A stretch of 64,000 nt of DNA from Chitinophagales bacterium (lineage in GTDB: Bacteria; Bacteroidota; Bacteroidia; Chitinophagales; Chitinophagaceae). The notes beneath the pieces were generated by a model. That model was not told the DNA's origin. It searched no databases and was given only the letters and a program-made list of their open reading frames with translations. Positions 18,341 through 26,332 of this stretch are shown piece after piece. The stretch is from contig JAIXKI010000015.1 of NCBI GenBank assembly GCA_026936105.1, positions 137,498 through 201,497 of the forward strand. The letters are read 5' to 3'. Within the stretch, counting starts at the first letter, position 1, and the number at the start of each line of letters is the position of its first letter. Both the position numbers and the translations under genes were made by a program.

Positions 18341-19204
18341 TTATTCCTTAATAATTTTTTTGAAGAGCATAATATTTCCGTAACTGCATTTTATGATATA
18401 AATGCCCGGGGAATATCGCTCCATGTTGACCGTTTGAGTTTAAGCAATAATATGTAGTTTTTGCATTCCTCTTCCCAGCAGGTCGGTGATTTCTATTGAT
18501 CCTTTGTTTTGAAGTCCTTCAATTGTTACGGAGTTTAGAACGGGGTTTGGAAAAACATTAAACTTTGCATCAGAAGAATGTCCCAGCTTAATAACGCTGC
18601 TATATGTAAAAGTTCTGTCTATATCTGCCAGCTTCAGCCTATAGAACTGAACAGATACCTGCTGCAAAGTATCCGAATAAGAATAATGATTATTTCCGGG
18701 GCGATTGAGCGAAGGTAGTGTTCCGATTGCATAAAACCGGTTGCCATCATTGCTCCGTTCTATTATAAATTCTTTTGTATTGGTCTCGTTGCTGGTTTCC
18801 CAATACAATAAATTCTCAGTAGTAAGGTTTGTTCCGCTGAATGATATAAGCTTCAATGGAAGCGGTGTGGAATAAACAGCTTCAATATAAAGTCTCTTAA
18901 CAGTTCCCGGACAGGGATCGCCAAATGTTGCGTTGTCAGCCATAATACTCGCAGAATTTTTTCCAACTAACAAAGATTCTACAACAGATTTACTGTTTGC
19001 TGCATGGCATCCCCCGATTGTGAAGCTTCCACAACTGCCATTGGGTGTACCATAGCTTGCAAATGTCACGGAAATAAATACCTGCCCTGACGGAGCTGAA
19101 AGATTAACCGGACTGCCTTCATTTGCAGTTCCGCAGATGCTGGTTTGTGAAGAAGAGCTAAAACTTCATGCACTTAAAAACAAAATAAGAATATCGTTTC
19201 TCAT
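18341..19204 (-). pseudogene. Secreted SUEL-type lectin with T9SS sorting tail, two in-frame stops
   Basis: From ATG 19204 the frame reads a signal peptide MRNDILILFLSA, then TGA, then continues in the same frame without a shift: SFSSSSQTSICGTANEG and VFISVTFASYGTPNGSC. The YGTPNGSC...FGDPCPGTVKRLYIEAVY pattern is that of SUEL-type galactose/rhamnose-binding lectin domains. A beta-rich linker (YWETSNETNTKEFIIERSNDG) and a T9SS type-A sorting domain follow (FNVFPNPVLNSVTIEGL), interrupted by TAA at 18440-18442, after which TQTVNMERYSPGIYIIKC...KKIIKE completes the domain to TAA 18341-18343. There are thus two nonsense codons and no frameshift in 288 codons. The product was presumably a surface or secreted sugar-binding protein. 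A GTG at 19069 could start a truncated piece lacking the signal, which is unlikely to be useful. Confidence 0.82.
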
Positions 19205-19260
19205 TTCAGGATAATTATTAGAGTATTAATTTTATTAAATCTTAAAGCGGAAATTGCAAT

Positions 19261-19288
19261 ATAAAAAACATGCACTTGGTTGTGCATG
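19261..19288 (-). terminator. Rho-independent terminator after the lipase gene
   Basis: On the minus strand a perfect 7-bp stem CATGCAC/GTGCATG with a short loop is followed directly by a run of T. It lies downstream of the lipase stop and upstream of the lectin pseudogene, so it would end transcription of the lipase. Confidence 0.75.
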
Positions 19289-19330
19289 AGTTTTATCAAC
19301 CGATGTGAAATACGATTATTTAAACAAAGA

Positions 19331-19374
19331 AATTCCGGTATTATTATTTCATTCCGCAAAATAATACCGGAATT
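19331..19374. repeat. 15-bp perfect inverted repeat
   Basis: AATTCCGGTATTATT at 19331-19345 and its exact inverse at 19360-19374 surround a 14-base loop. It lies between the lipase stop and the T-tailed terminator. No T run follows on the minus strand, so it may stabilise the mRNA end or act with the adjacent terminator. Confidence 0.65.
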
Positions 19375-19400
19375 ATAATAACATCGTTCCCTGTGATCAG

Positions 19401-21260
19401 CTACTGTTTTTCCAGTAACCAGACCTGATAGCGATTAGGTTTTTGGCCGGGAATATTAGTGACACCGCATTTACCTCCTGACAGGCACTCAGCTCCTGCA
19501 GTTAAGATACAATGAGTATTAAAATTGTATAATACGAAAGCATTCTGTTTAATAGGGATCAGGTACCATGTATCTTCATCACCAAAAGCTCCGAAAGGAT
19601 AATTACCTGCTTTTTGCATCAGTACATTCGGAGTACTCCGTGCATCAGGCCCTCCCAGGTTTGGCTCTTTGATATCTGCTACCATCTTTGTCTGACCGAC
19701 AGTGAGGTAATAACCACCAGCCAGCTTATGTGTCAATTTAAATACAGTTCCTGTAGTACTGATCTGTAACTGGCTTTTGTCTGTTGCATTCCAATTCAGA
19801 TATTTCTTTGTATTATTTCTGCTGAAACCATAGCATGAAATCTTATAGCTTGCCCCATCTGTGACCCCGGGCACAGTCCCTAAAAGATTGCTGGTATAAT
19901 TTGTGGCAGCTTTTATGAAATTAGCAACGGCATTCTCGATATCATCCATAGTATTAACCAATGGATTATTCAGATTTCCCTTTTGAATCTGTGGTGCGGA
20001 ACAAGTGCCCTCTCCCTGTGCAGGCAGCGGGATATCCGGAGGTAAAGATGAATACGCCGATGATGGCAGCTTATTTCTGAGCCCTTTTAAAACCCAGGTA
20101 GGATGATGATAACAAAATGCGCCGCCACAACTGTATAAAGCTTCTAACTTGATAGTACTGCTTAGCCCAAGATTTAAAAGACCGCAAGCAAGTCTCATAT
20201 CGTCCCAGACCGGAATTTGTTCTTCGCCTCTGTTCATCTTATTAAGATCGGCAAAATAATTTCTTTCGCCGGCTCTTGCGAATGAAAATGGTGGCATCTG
20301 AAAAGGCAGTGTGGGTATAGGGTCATCTGAAAATTCAAATCTCTGGATTCTGGACTTTCCTCCTAATTCACTGTTCAATTGATTAACAAAATCAGCATCA
20401 CCAGGATGAGGGCTTTCATAAACATAAACACCTTGTGCGGTGATTCCCCAATTCAGTTTTAATAACAATGCAAAGAGCTGTGCATGTGCTCCTCCGAGGC
20501 TGTGTCCGGCTATCCATACTTTTTTACCGGCGCCCCCATAACGGTTTTTTATTCTTGAAGCAACACTATCTGCAAAGTTTTCATAATTCAGACTTTCAAT
20601 AAATCCTCTGTGTACTTGTCCGTTTATTTTAGGCCAGGTCCTTTTTAAAAATTTAAAGTCTGTCCCTATCCATTCGCCCCAATTATAACCAAACGAATTT
20701 ATGGGGCTGTTCTCACTGATACAGGAAACCCGGTCTGTTGCCCTGAAAACAACATATACCGTAGTTGGTGTCGAAATAATAATTGCTTCGGGATCATAAG
20801 CATTGGGACTGCAACGGTATTGAAAATCAAAGATCACATTGCCTCCTGCCGTAACTACTACATTAGGTTCACTCTTTGTTTTATTTATTGATTTAGTTAT
20901 TACGTTAGGGATAACCTTGTTCTGAACACCTGCCAAAGATTCCTGAAGCTGCTGCGAAGGATTATAAAAAAGATATGAAACCTGCTGTGAAAATTTGCGG
21001 ACAAATGTATCATTCCGGTGCTGGAAATATTTCACCCAATTACTGTTTTCAGACGGATAGGGAGCAGGTTCCCGAAATCTGAGATAATCAGGTGTTGACA
21101 TGGTGGTCAGGTAAGATAGCAAATAGGCGTTTACCGCATTATAGCTGGTGGAATTTCTATTGAATTGCGTATTAAAACAATTTGTTCCGGATTGACTAAA
21201 ACCCGGCATTACGCTAACCACTAACAAAAAAATTGAAAATAAAAGTGAGTATTTTTTCAT
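19401..21260 (-). CDS. Secreted class-3 lipase family protein
   Basis: A 619-residue protein with signal peptide MKKYSLLFSIFLLVVSVMPGFSQ. The alpha/beta-hydrolase core has VYVVFRATDR (the usual FRGT position), the nucleophile elbow AGHSLGGAHA (Ser about 254), YESPHPGDADFVN, Asp in SDDPIPTLPF (about 312-313) and a His candidate in CYHHPTW (about 385-386), a full set for the lipase-3 fold. The last 150 residues (SCYGFSRNNTKKYLNWN...HCILTAG...YQVWLLEKQ) look like a beta-trefoil carbohydrate-binding domain. It probably acts outside the cytoplasm on lipids or esters. It lies beside the Cys-rich-tail protein on the same strand, with a 42-bp gap. Confidence 0.8.
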   Translation of the reverse strand: MKKYSLLFSIFLLVVSVMPGFSQSGTNCFNTQFNRNSTSYNAVNAYLLSYLTTMSTPDYLRFREPAPYPSENSNWVKYFQHRNDTFVRKFSQQVSYLFYNPSQQLQESLAGVQNKVIPNVITKSINKTKSEPNVVVTAGGNVIFDFQYRCSPNAYDPEAIIISTPTTVYVVFRATDRVSCISENSPINSFGYNWGEWIGTDFKFLKRTWPKINGQVHRGFIESLNYENFADSVASRIKNRYGGAGKKVWIAGHSLGGAHAQLFALLLKLNWGITAQGVYVYESPHPGDADFVNQLNSELGGKSRIQRFEFSDDPIPTLPFQMPPFSFARAGERNYFADLNKMNRGEEQIPVWDDMRLACGLLNLGLSSTIKLEALYSCGGAFCYHHPTWVLKGLRNKLPSSAYSSLPPDIPLPAQGEGTCSAPQIQKGNLNNPLVNTMDDIENAVANFIKAATNYTSNLLGTVPGVTDGASYKISCYGFSRNNTKKYLNWNATDKSQLQISTTGTVFKLTHKLAGGYYLTVGQTKMVADIKEPNLGGPDARSTPNVLMQKAGNYPFGAFGDEDTWYLIPIKQNAFVLYNFNTHCILTAGAECLSGGKCGVTNIPGQKPNRYQVWLLEKQ

Positions 21261-21302
21261 TTTAAAAAGTTTTAAATTAATCGCTATTATCAGGGATTAT
21301 AA

Positions 21303-22043
21303 TCACAAAGACCCCAAAGCACAATAAGTTAAGCAGGATGCACAAGCTGCACCAGCACAAAGTCCAAAAGTCGCAAGAAGTAAAGGAGTTCCCAGTCCAC
21401 CTGAAACTAATTCTAAAATAGCGGTAACTCCCCCACAAGCTACTATACCGGTTATACAAGATGTTTTGCAGTCAGCCTTAACTTTCATTTTACCGAACCA
21501 GGTATCTATAAGAACATTATGATTACCTCCGTTTACACATTTTCTAAACTGCCTTCCGAAGCTATTAGCTTTTTTAATATCATTATTTTTATCAGCATAA
21601 AATTCTACAGATTCCATAAGGCTCTTTTCAACATCACTGACTTCTTTGGGATAAATTAAATAGGCTTTATAAACTTCATCTCCTATCTTCCTCCAAATCA
21701 TAGAGCCGGTTTGAAAATTTTTATCGCTTACTGCTTTGGGGCTATAAAAATCAAAAACGCAAAATTCCACATCTACCGATTTCCCTGTTTTTTGATCTTT
21801 CAAAACACCTTTAAATCCCCAGGAAGACTCTGCCACTCGCTTAAAGCCATTCCTCCCCATCTCTTTCATCAGTTTATCCCACCCCTTATCCTTGCTATTA
21901 TCCTCCCATTTCAATTTTAAGTCTGAGGCTGAAAGGTTTTTCGTTTTCAAATCTGCATCCTGAGAAAAAAGTTCTGACCGGGATGCAAATACCAGAGAAA
22001 ATATTAACAGCGTTGTGAACGCTTTTGCAATTCTGTTTTTCAT
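21303..22043 (-). CDS. Secreted protein with Cys-rich hydrophobic C-terminal tail
   Basis: A 246-residue protein with signal peptide (IAKAFTTLLIFSLVFASRSELFSQ) and a soluble domain of about 150 residues (GWDKLMKEMGRNGFKRV, MIWRKIGDEVYKAYLIYP). The last 55 residues are hydrophobic and carry seven Cys at about 192, 196, 203, 229, 234, 237 and 241, with Gly-rich stretches between. A soluble domain plus a short Cys-rich hydrophobic tail is reminiscent of halocin-C8-like bacteriocin precursors, though no homology is established here. It could instead be a membrane-inserting or disulphide-stabilised structural tail. It lies just upstream of the lipase in the same direction and probably shares its transcript. 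Function unknown. Confidence 0.7.
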   Translation of the reverse strand: MKNRIAKAFTTLLIFSLVFASRSELFSQDADLKTKNLSASDLKLKWEDNSKDKGWDKLMKEMGRNGFKRVAESSWGFKGVLKDQKTGKSVDVEFCVFDFYSPKAVSDKNFQTGSMIWRKIGDEVYKAYLIYPKEVSDVEKSLMESVEFYADKNNDIKKANSFGRQFRKCVNGGNHNVLIDTWFGKMKVKADCKTSCITGIVACGGVTAILELVSGGLGTPLLLATFGLCAGAACASCLTYCALGSL

Positions 22044-22120
22044 ATTGATCTGTTTTAAAGAATGAAATATTTTACAATGTCCATTTTCTCCTTTTAAAAT
22101 TTTTCCCTACCACAATATGA

Positions 22121-23341
22121 TCATCTCATCATACAAGAAAGTGTGATTATAGGAGCAAACGTTTTGAATTTCCAGTTTGAATCAAAAACAGAACGCAGCC
22201 CGTAACTGATTATTCCGCCCCGGTACATCCGCCAGTCACCGCCAAATGTCACGGTATTGGGATTAACCACATCCCAACTCAAAGAAGAGCTGACCACTTC
22301 GCTATTTACGGGAACCTCATACGCTCCATCAAGACACCCTTTTGCAGAATTAACTTTTTTTCGTTCGTACAATATTTCAGCAAAAAAAGTATGAATTGAC
22401 CCGCCATAGCGGAAATTTAGTCCCATGCTGAAGAGTGAATTATTACCGATGGCAGTTTGAGGAGTTTCAACATCAGTTGACAGGTCTTTCAGAAGGAAAT
22501 CAACCTGATCCTGATACCAAAACATTCTAAAAAGACCTGATACCAGAATTTTATTTCCTATACCCATATTACCATTAATCCATGCACCCCACCCGGTACT
22601 CCTGCTGTTTTTTCTCATGCCGAAAGTTGCTGCGCTATCAGACATAAATGTGTACATTCTGCCAAAAGCCACATCCAACGATGATGAATTCCAGTATTCG
22701 CCAACAAATATTTTTGCACGTTCATTGATCTCTGCCATTCTCCTGGAATGCAAGGTGCTCAATTGTTCTTCAATAGTTTTTATCTGCACCCGCAAAGCCG
22801 GTTTCTCAAGAATGTTTTTAATGGTATCAAGTTTTTCTTTGACCTCTTTAAGCTGTTGCTGCAGATTCTTTTTTTCACTTATAAATTTTAAACCGATGTC
22901 TTCATACAATTCTTTTTCCATCAATGGATCTTTTTGCCTGAAAACATTAAATTTTATGGCTCCGCCGACTCGCCTGTAGCTGTTGGCATCCTGAATGGTA
23001 CCCAGTGATAAATCAATTGATGCCAGCCGTCTCATCAGGTTGGAAGCTGACTGGTATTTACTTAAATCCCTTTTATTAAAAAATATCTCCCAGATTGGTT
23101 GTGATTGAATTGCGAAATTCGGATTGATCCCATACCTTAACGACCAGTCCACTTTAAAATCTTTTATATCTGCTGTACGGGTTATCTGAGAGGGAGATGC
23201 TCCCATCAGATCAAAAGCAGGAGAAGGAGAAATCGCCAGTTCCTTGGGTGATATTCTTCCCGCAATGGTTTCAAGTTCCTGGCACTGCAGAGCTTTTATT
23301 ATTGCAAGGGAGATGATTGACAAAAAAAGAATCTTTTTCAT
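22121..23341 (-). CDS. Hypothetical outer-membrane beta-barrel protein with coiled coil
   Basis: The start is placed at ATG 23341 (MKKILFLSIISLAIIKALQCQ, a good signal peptide), although the frame is open 22 codons further upstream. The 406-residue product has beta-strand-rich ends (VDWSLRYGINPNFAIQS, GWGAWINGNMGIGNKILVSGLFRMFW, GLNFRYGGSIHTFFAEILYERK) and a central coiled coil (EKKNLQQQLKEVKEKLDTIKNILEKP...EEQLSTLHSRRMAEINERAK, about residues 155-205). The barrel-like strands suggest the outer membrane, with the coiled coil as a loop or plug. No family was recognised. It is transcribed like the neighbouring Cys-rich protein, lipase and two-component genes. Confidence 0.7.
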   Translation of the reverse strand: MKKILFLSIISLAIIKALQCQELETIAGRISPKELAISPSPAFDLMGASPSQITRTADIKDFKVDWSLRYGINPNFAIQSQPIWEIFFNKRDLSKYQSASNLMRRLASIDLSLGTIQDANSYRRVGGAIKFNVFRQKDPLMEKELYEDIGLKFISEKKNLQQQLKEVKEKLDTIKNILEKPALRVQIKTIEEQLSTLHSRRMAEINERAKIFVGEYWNSSSLDVAFGRMYTFMSDSAATFGMRKNSRSTGWGAWINGNMGIGNKILVSGLFRMFWYQDQVDFLLKDLSTDVETPQTAIGNNSLFSMGLNFRYGGSIHTFFAEILYERKKVNSAKGCLDGAYEVPVNSEVVSSSLSWDVVNPNTVTFGGDWRMYRGGIISYGLRSVFDSNWKFKTFAPIITLSCMMR

Positions 23342-23492
23342 ATTGAAATTCCGTTTTCTATTAACCGGAAGGTTAATACGATTGATACGCAATAGAATTT
23401 TTTTCAAATGTTTACCCGGTAAAAGAAAGCGTAAATGTAAGATCCGAATTAAGGCAGGACAATTGCTAAACTTAGTGATAGGGTGAGAACGG

Positions 23493-24122
23493 CTATACGA
23501 TTTTATTCTTTAATGCCAGAGAAACAGCTTCCCCCAGGGAATGAACGTGCAGCTTTTCATAAATACTTTTTATATGTGCGTTTACTGTAAAATAACTGAT
23601 ACCTAACTTATCCGCTACCATTTTATAACTCATCCCTTCGGATAAATATTTTAATACTTCTTTTTCCTTAGGCGTAAGATTATAATTCTTCTTTTCGTCA
23701 TTCTGCCGGTTAAAATACTGAATTACCCTTAAAGCTACTGAAGGAGTCATATAGGCACCTCCTTTATAAACTTCTTCAATACATTGTGTGATCTTTTCAG
23801 CAGGTGTGTTTTTCAAAATATATCCCTCGGCACCTCCCTGGAGGCAAGCAAATATCTTTACTTCATCTTCATAAACAGTTTGCATAATTATTTTGATCTG
23901 CGGAAAATTCTTCTTGATAAGACTGACACCGCTTATGCCATCCACATTGGGCATTTCTATATCCATGAGTACAATATCCGGCTTAAATTGTTTCATATCC
24001 TCTACCACATGGCTGCAATCGGGGAAATCAGCTACACACCGGGTGCCCTCTGTGAGTGACAACAACGCTTTCAAACTTTCGCAGCGTTGTTTATTATCAT
24101 CATATATTACAACCTGGATCAA
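23493..24122 (-). CDS. LuxR/NarL-family response regulator
   Basis: A 209-residue regulator. The receiver domain has acidic residues YDDN near the start and the phospho-acceptor Asp in DIVLMDIEMPNVDG (about residue 54), with the conserved Lys in GYILKNT. The C-terminal LuxR helix-turn-helix reads LTPKEKEVLKYLSEGMSYKMVADKLGISYFTVNAHIKSIYEKLHV. It is 30 bp downstream of the histidine kinase on the same strand, so the two form a pair. Targets are not visible; the outer-membrane, Cys-rich and lipase genes just downstream in the same direction are candidates by position only. Confidence 0.92.
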   Translation of the reverse strand: MIQVVIYDDNKQRCESLKALLSLTEGTRCVADFPDCSHVVEDMKQFKPDIVLMDIEMPNVDGISGVSLIKKNFPQIKIIMQTVYEDEVKIFACLQGGAEGYILKNTPAEKITQCIEEVYKGGAYMTPSVALRVIQYFNRQNDEKKNYNLTPKEKEVLKYLSEGMSYKMVADKLGISYFTVNAHIKSIYEKLHVHSLGEAVSLALKNKIV

Positions 24123-24152
24123 TTTCCGAATCTACTAATTTAATTATGCCGG

Positions 24153-25541
24153 TTACTCACTAATACTAGTGATAGGAATATTGCATTGGATCGCAGTACC
24201 GCAGCCTTCTGTGGATTTGACCGAAAAAAGGCCTCCCAGTGTTTCTGTCCTTTTCTTCATGTTTGACAAGCCATGGCCCGAACTTATTCCCTGGTGATAG
24301 AAACCCTTTCCATTGTCCGTAATCAACAACTGAAGAAATTCTTCAGATAAAGATAATTTCACCAAAGCGCTTGTTGCTTCACTGTATTTAGCCATGTTAT
24401 TCATGGCTTCCCTGGCTATCCGCAGAATATCTTTTTTTGCTTCAACATTCACCAGTCTCTTTTCGGCTTCTTTATCTATCTGATAAACACAATTGATATT
24501 GACCGGGGTCAGGAACTCATATCCATAATTCTTTAATTTCCCTTCCAACGAGGCTTCCCTGGCATTATTGGTATGAATCGCCCATACCAGGTCGCTCATT
24601 GTTTCCATAACTTTAAAAGTACTTTGATTGATATGTTGCAATATTTCCAGTGCTCTTTGCGGATCCCTGACCATAATTTTTGATGCTACTGAAGAAAAAA
24701 TATGAATACTGCTGAGAGTGGCGCCCACTTCATCATGCAGATCCTGGGCTATACGATCTCTTTCCTTTTCACGGGTTTCAATTATAGCTCTCATCTTATC
24801 CAATTCTTTTTCTTTAATCTCAGCATCTTTCTGAATTATCCATTGCAATGACTTTTCTTTTTCTTCATACTCCTTACGAATCTGGTAGCCAATGGCTGCA
24901 GAGAAAAATATTATATCCGTAAAATACCCGAACATAAGCCATGAAATGGCGCCCATCATAAAGGTTTCAGGAAAAAATACATTAATAAGAAAAGAGATTA
25001 ATCCAAACAAGAGCATTGAAGCAGCACCTGCCCCAATGTATCTGAAAAAGGGAGTCTTTCTTCGTTGCAATACAATAATTAATAATAAAGAACCCAGCAA
25101 TAACAGATATAACCGGGGAACCATTCTCAGCAAGCCGTATAATTCTATATTTTCATAGTTAGAATGTAATAATGTTGAATTGATCACCAGATACCCCAGA
25201 ATTACATAAGGAGTAATACGCACAAACAGAAAGGAATATTTGTCTTTGATGCGATCTAATGACATTGAAAATGCCATAAATCTTATATACATGATAAATG
25301 AGATCATAGGTAATATCTCATCAAGATTGATCCTGACAAAAGAATTTTCCTCCGGATCAATTACCGGTGAAATGACCCGGAAAAAGCAATATAAAAAAGT
25401 AGGCCAGAGGTAAATACTGTATAAGGCAAGAAGCCGGCTTCTTCTCTGAATGTACAGTACCGTATGATAAATAGAAACCATCAGAACGGCTCCTGTAACA
25501 AGCAGTGTTACCGAAAAGTCAATACTAATGCCATTTAACAT
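24153..25541 (-). CDS. HisKA_3-type membrane sensor histidine kinase
   Basis: A 462-residue kinase. The N-terminal half has about seven transmembrane helices (FSVTLLVTGAVLMVSIYHTVLYI, LLLLGSLLLIIVL, YIGAGAASMLLFGLISFLINVFF, WLMFGYFTDIIFFSAAIGY), followed by a linker coiled coil (EYEEKEKSLQWIIQKDAEIKEKELDKMR). The dimerisation/phospho-acceptor site is RIAQDLHDEVGATLSSIH, the HisKA_3 type. The ATPase has NNMAKYSEATSALVKL, ITDNGKGF and GHGLSNMKKRTETLGG. It phosphorylates the LuxR regulator encoded next. No periplasmic ligand domain is seen, so the membrane region probably senses the signal. Confidence 0.9.
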   Translation of the reverse strand: MLNGISIDFSVTLLVTGAVLMVSIYHTVLYIQRRSRLLALYSIYLWPTFLYCFFRVISPVIDPEENSFVRINLDEILPMISFIMYIRFMAFSMSLDRIKDKYSFLFVRITPYVILGYLVINSTLLHSNYENIELYGLLRMVPRLYLLLLGSLLLIIVLQRRKTPFFRYIGAGAASMLLFGLISFLINVFFPETFMMGAISWLMFGYFTDIIFFSAAIGYQIRKEYEEKEKSLQWIIQKDAEIKEKELDKMRAIIETREKERDRIAQDLHDEVGATLSSIHIFSSVASKIMVRDPQRALEILQHINQSTFKVMETMSDLVWAIHTNNAREASLEGKLKNYGYEFLTPVNINCVYQIDKEAEKRLVNVEAKKDILRIAREAMNNMAKYSEATSALVKLSLSEEFLQLLITDNGKGFYHQGISSGHGLSNMKKRTETLGGLFSVKSTEGCGTAIQCNIPITSISE

Positions 25542-25574
25542 GCCATAAATTACAACTTTTTACATATTAAGGAA

Positions 25575-26273
25575 TCAATTCATGAGCTTTATCGCTGCCA
25601 CCACACCCGCAGTTTCTGTCCGCAGTCTCGTTTCTCCTAATGAAACAGGAATAAAATTATTTTCCAGTGCCAGTTGAATTTCTCTTTCGGTAAAATCCCC
25701 TTCGGGCCCGATCAGGATGGCAGCAGATCCGTTAACGGATCTTTGTCCTAACTGCTTCTTTTTCCCTTCGGCACAATGAGCAATAAATTTCTGATCGCTT
25801 TGAATTGCAGTGATCGCCTTATTAAACAACAGAGGCTCATGAAGCACCGGTAACCGGCACTGCTGGCTCTGAAGCATGGCGCTGATGCAAATGGCATTCA
25901 ATCTTTCAAAACGGAATTTTTCTTTTTCTGTCCTGTCGCAAATCAAGGGAATAATTTCAGAAACACCGATCTCCGTTGCTTTTTCCAGAAACCATTCAAA
26001 ACGATTTGCATTTTTTAATAAGGAAATGGCTATTACAATATTCCGGGTTGCCGGTTTCCGGGTGGTGGTTTCTGTTGCCACGGCTTTACAATATTTTTTA
26101 TCTGCTTCCAGAATTGCTGCAGTGATCAAAATTCCTTTTCCGTCAGTAAGATTAACCTTCTCTCCTTTTTTCATCCTTAATACCTGAACAATATGCCTGG
26201 AAGTATCCTCATCAAGAGATATTATTTTTTCTGAAGGATCAACATGGTTGATATAAAAAAAAGGAACAGTCAT
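25575..26273 (-). CDS. rsmE: 16S rRNA (uracil-1498-N3)-methyltransferase
   Basis: A 232-residue SPOUT methyltransferase that methylates U1498 of 16S rRNA. The N-terminal PUA-like part contains EDTSRHIVQVLRMKKGEKVNLTDGKG. The SPOUT domain shows WFLEKATEIGVSEIIPLICDRTE, AILIGPEGDFTEREIQLA and the knot end VSLGETRLRTETAGVVAAIKL, all conserved in RsmE. It lies just after the dnaB terminator on the same strand. Confidence 0.93.
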   Translation of the reverse strand: MTVPFFYINHVDPSEKIISLDEDTSRHIVQVLRMKKGEKVNLTDGKGILITAAILEADKKYCKAVATETTTRKPATRNIVIAISLLKNANRFEWFLEKATEIGVSEIIPLICDRTEKEKFRFERLNAICISAMLQSQQCRLPVLHEPLLFNKAITAIQSDQKFIAHCAEGKKKQLGQRSVNGSAAILIGPEGDFTEREIQLALENNFIPVSLGETRLRTETAGVVAAIKLMN

Positions 26274-26275
26274 AA

Positions 26276-26301
26276 ATAAAAAGCCCCGCAGTCAGCGGGA
26301 C
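26276..26301 (-). terminator. Rho-independent terminator after dnaB
   Basis: On the minus strand a CCCGC/GCGGG stem with a 5-base loop is followed by a run of T within the 59-bp gap between dnaB and rsmE. It should end the dnaB transcript, so rsmE probably needs its own promoter or readthrough. Confidence 0.7.
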
Positions 26302-26332
26302 AAATCTAAATTTGTAATTCGTAAATTAAAAA

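Noticed and set aside
18443-19168. TGA and TAA as recoded or readthrough codons in the lectin gene
   Set aside because: Two different stops, one in the signal peptide and one in the sorting domain, without any visible recoding element. Other genes in the window use TGG for Trp and stop at TGA normally, so decay is the simpler reading.
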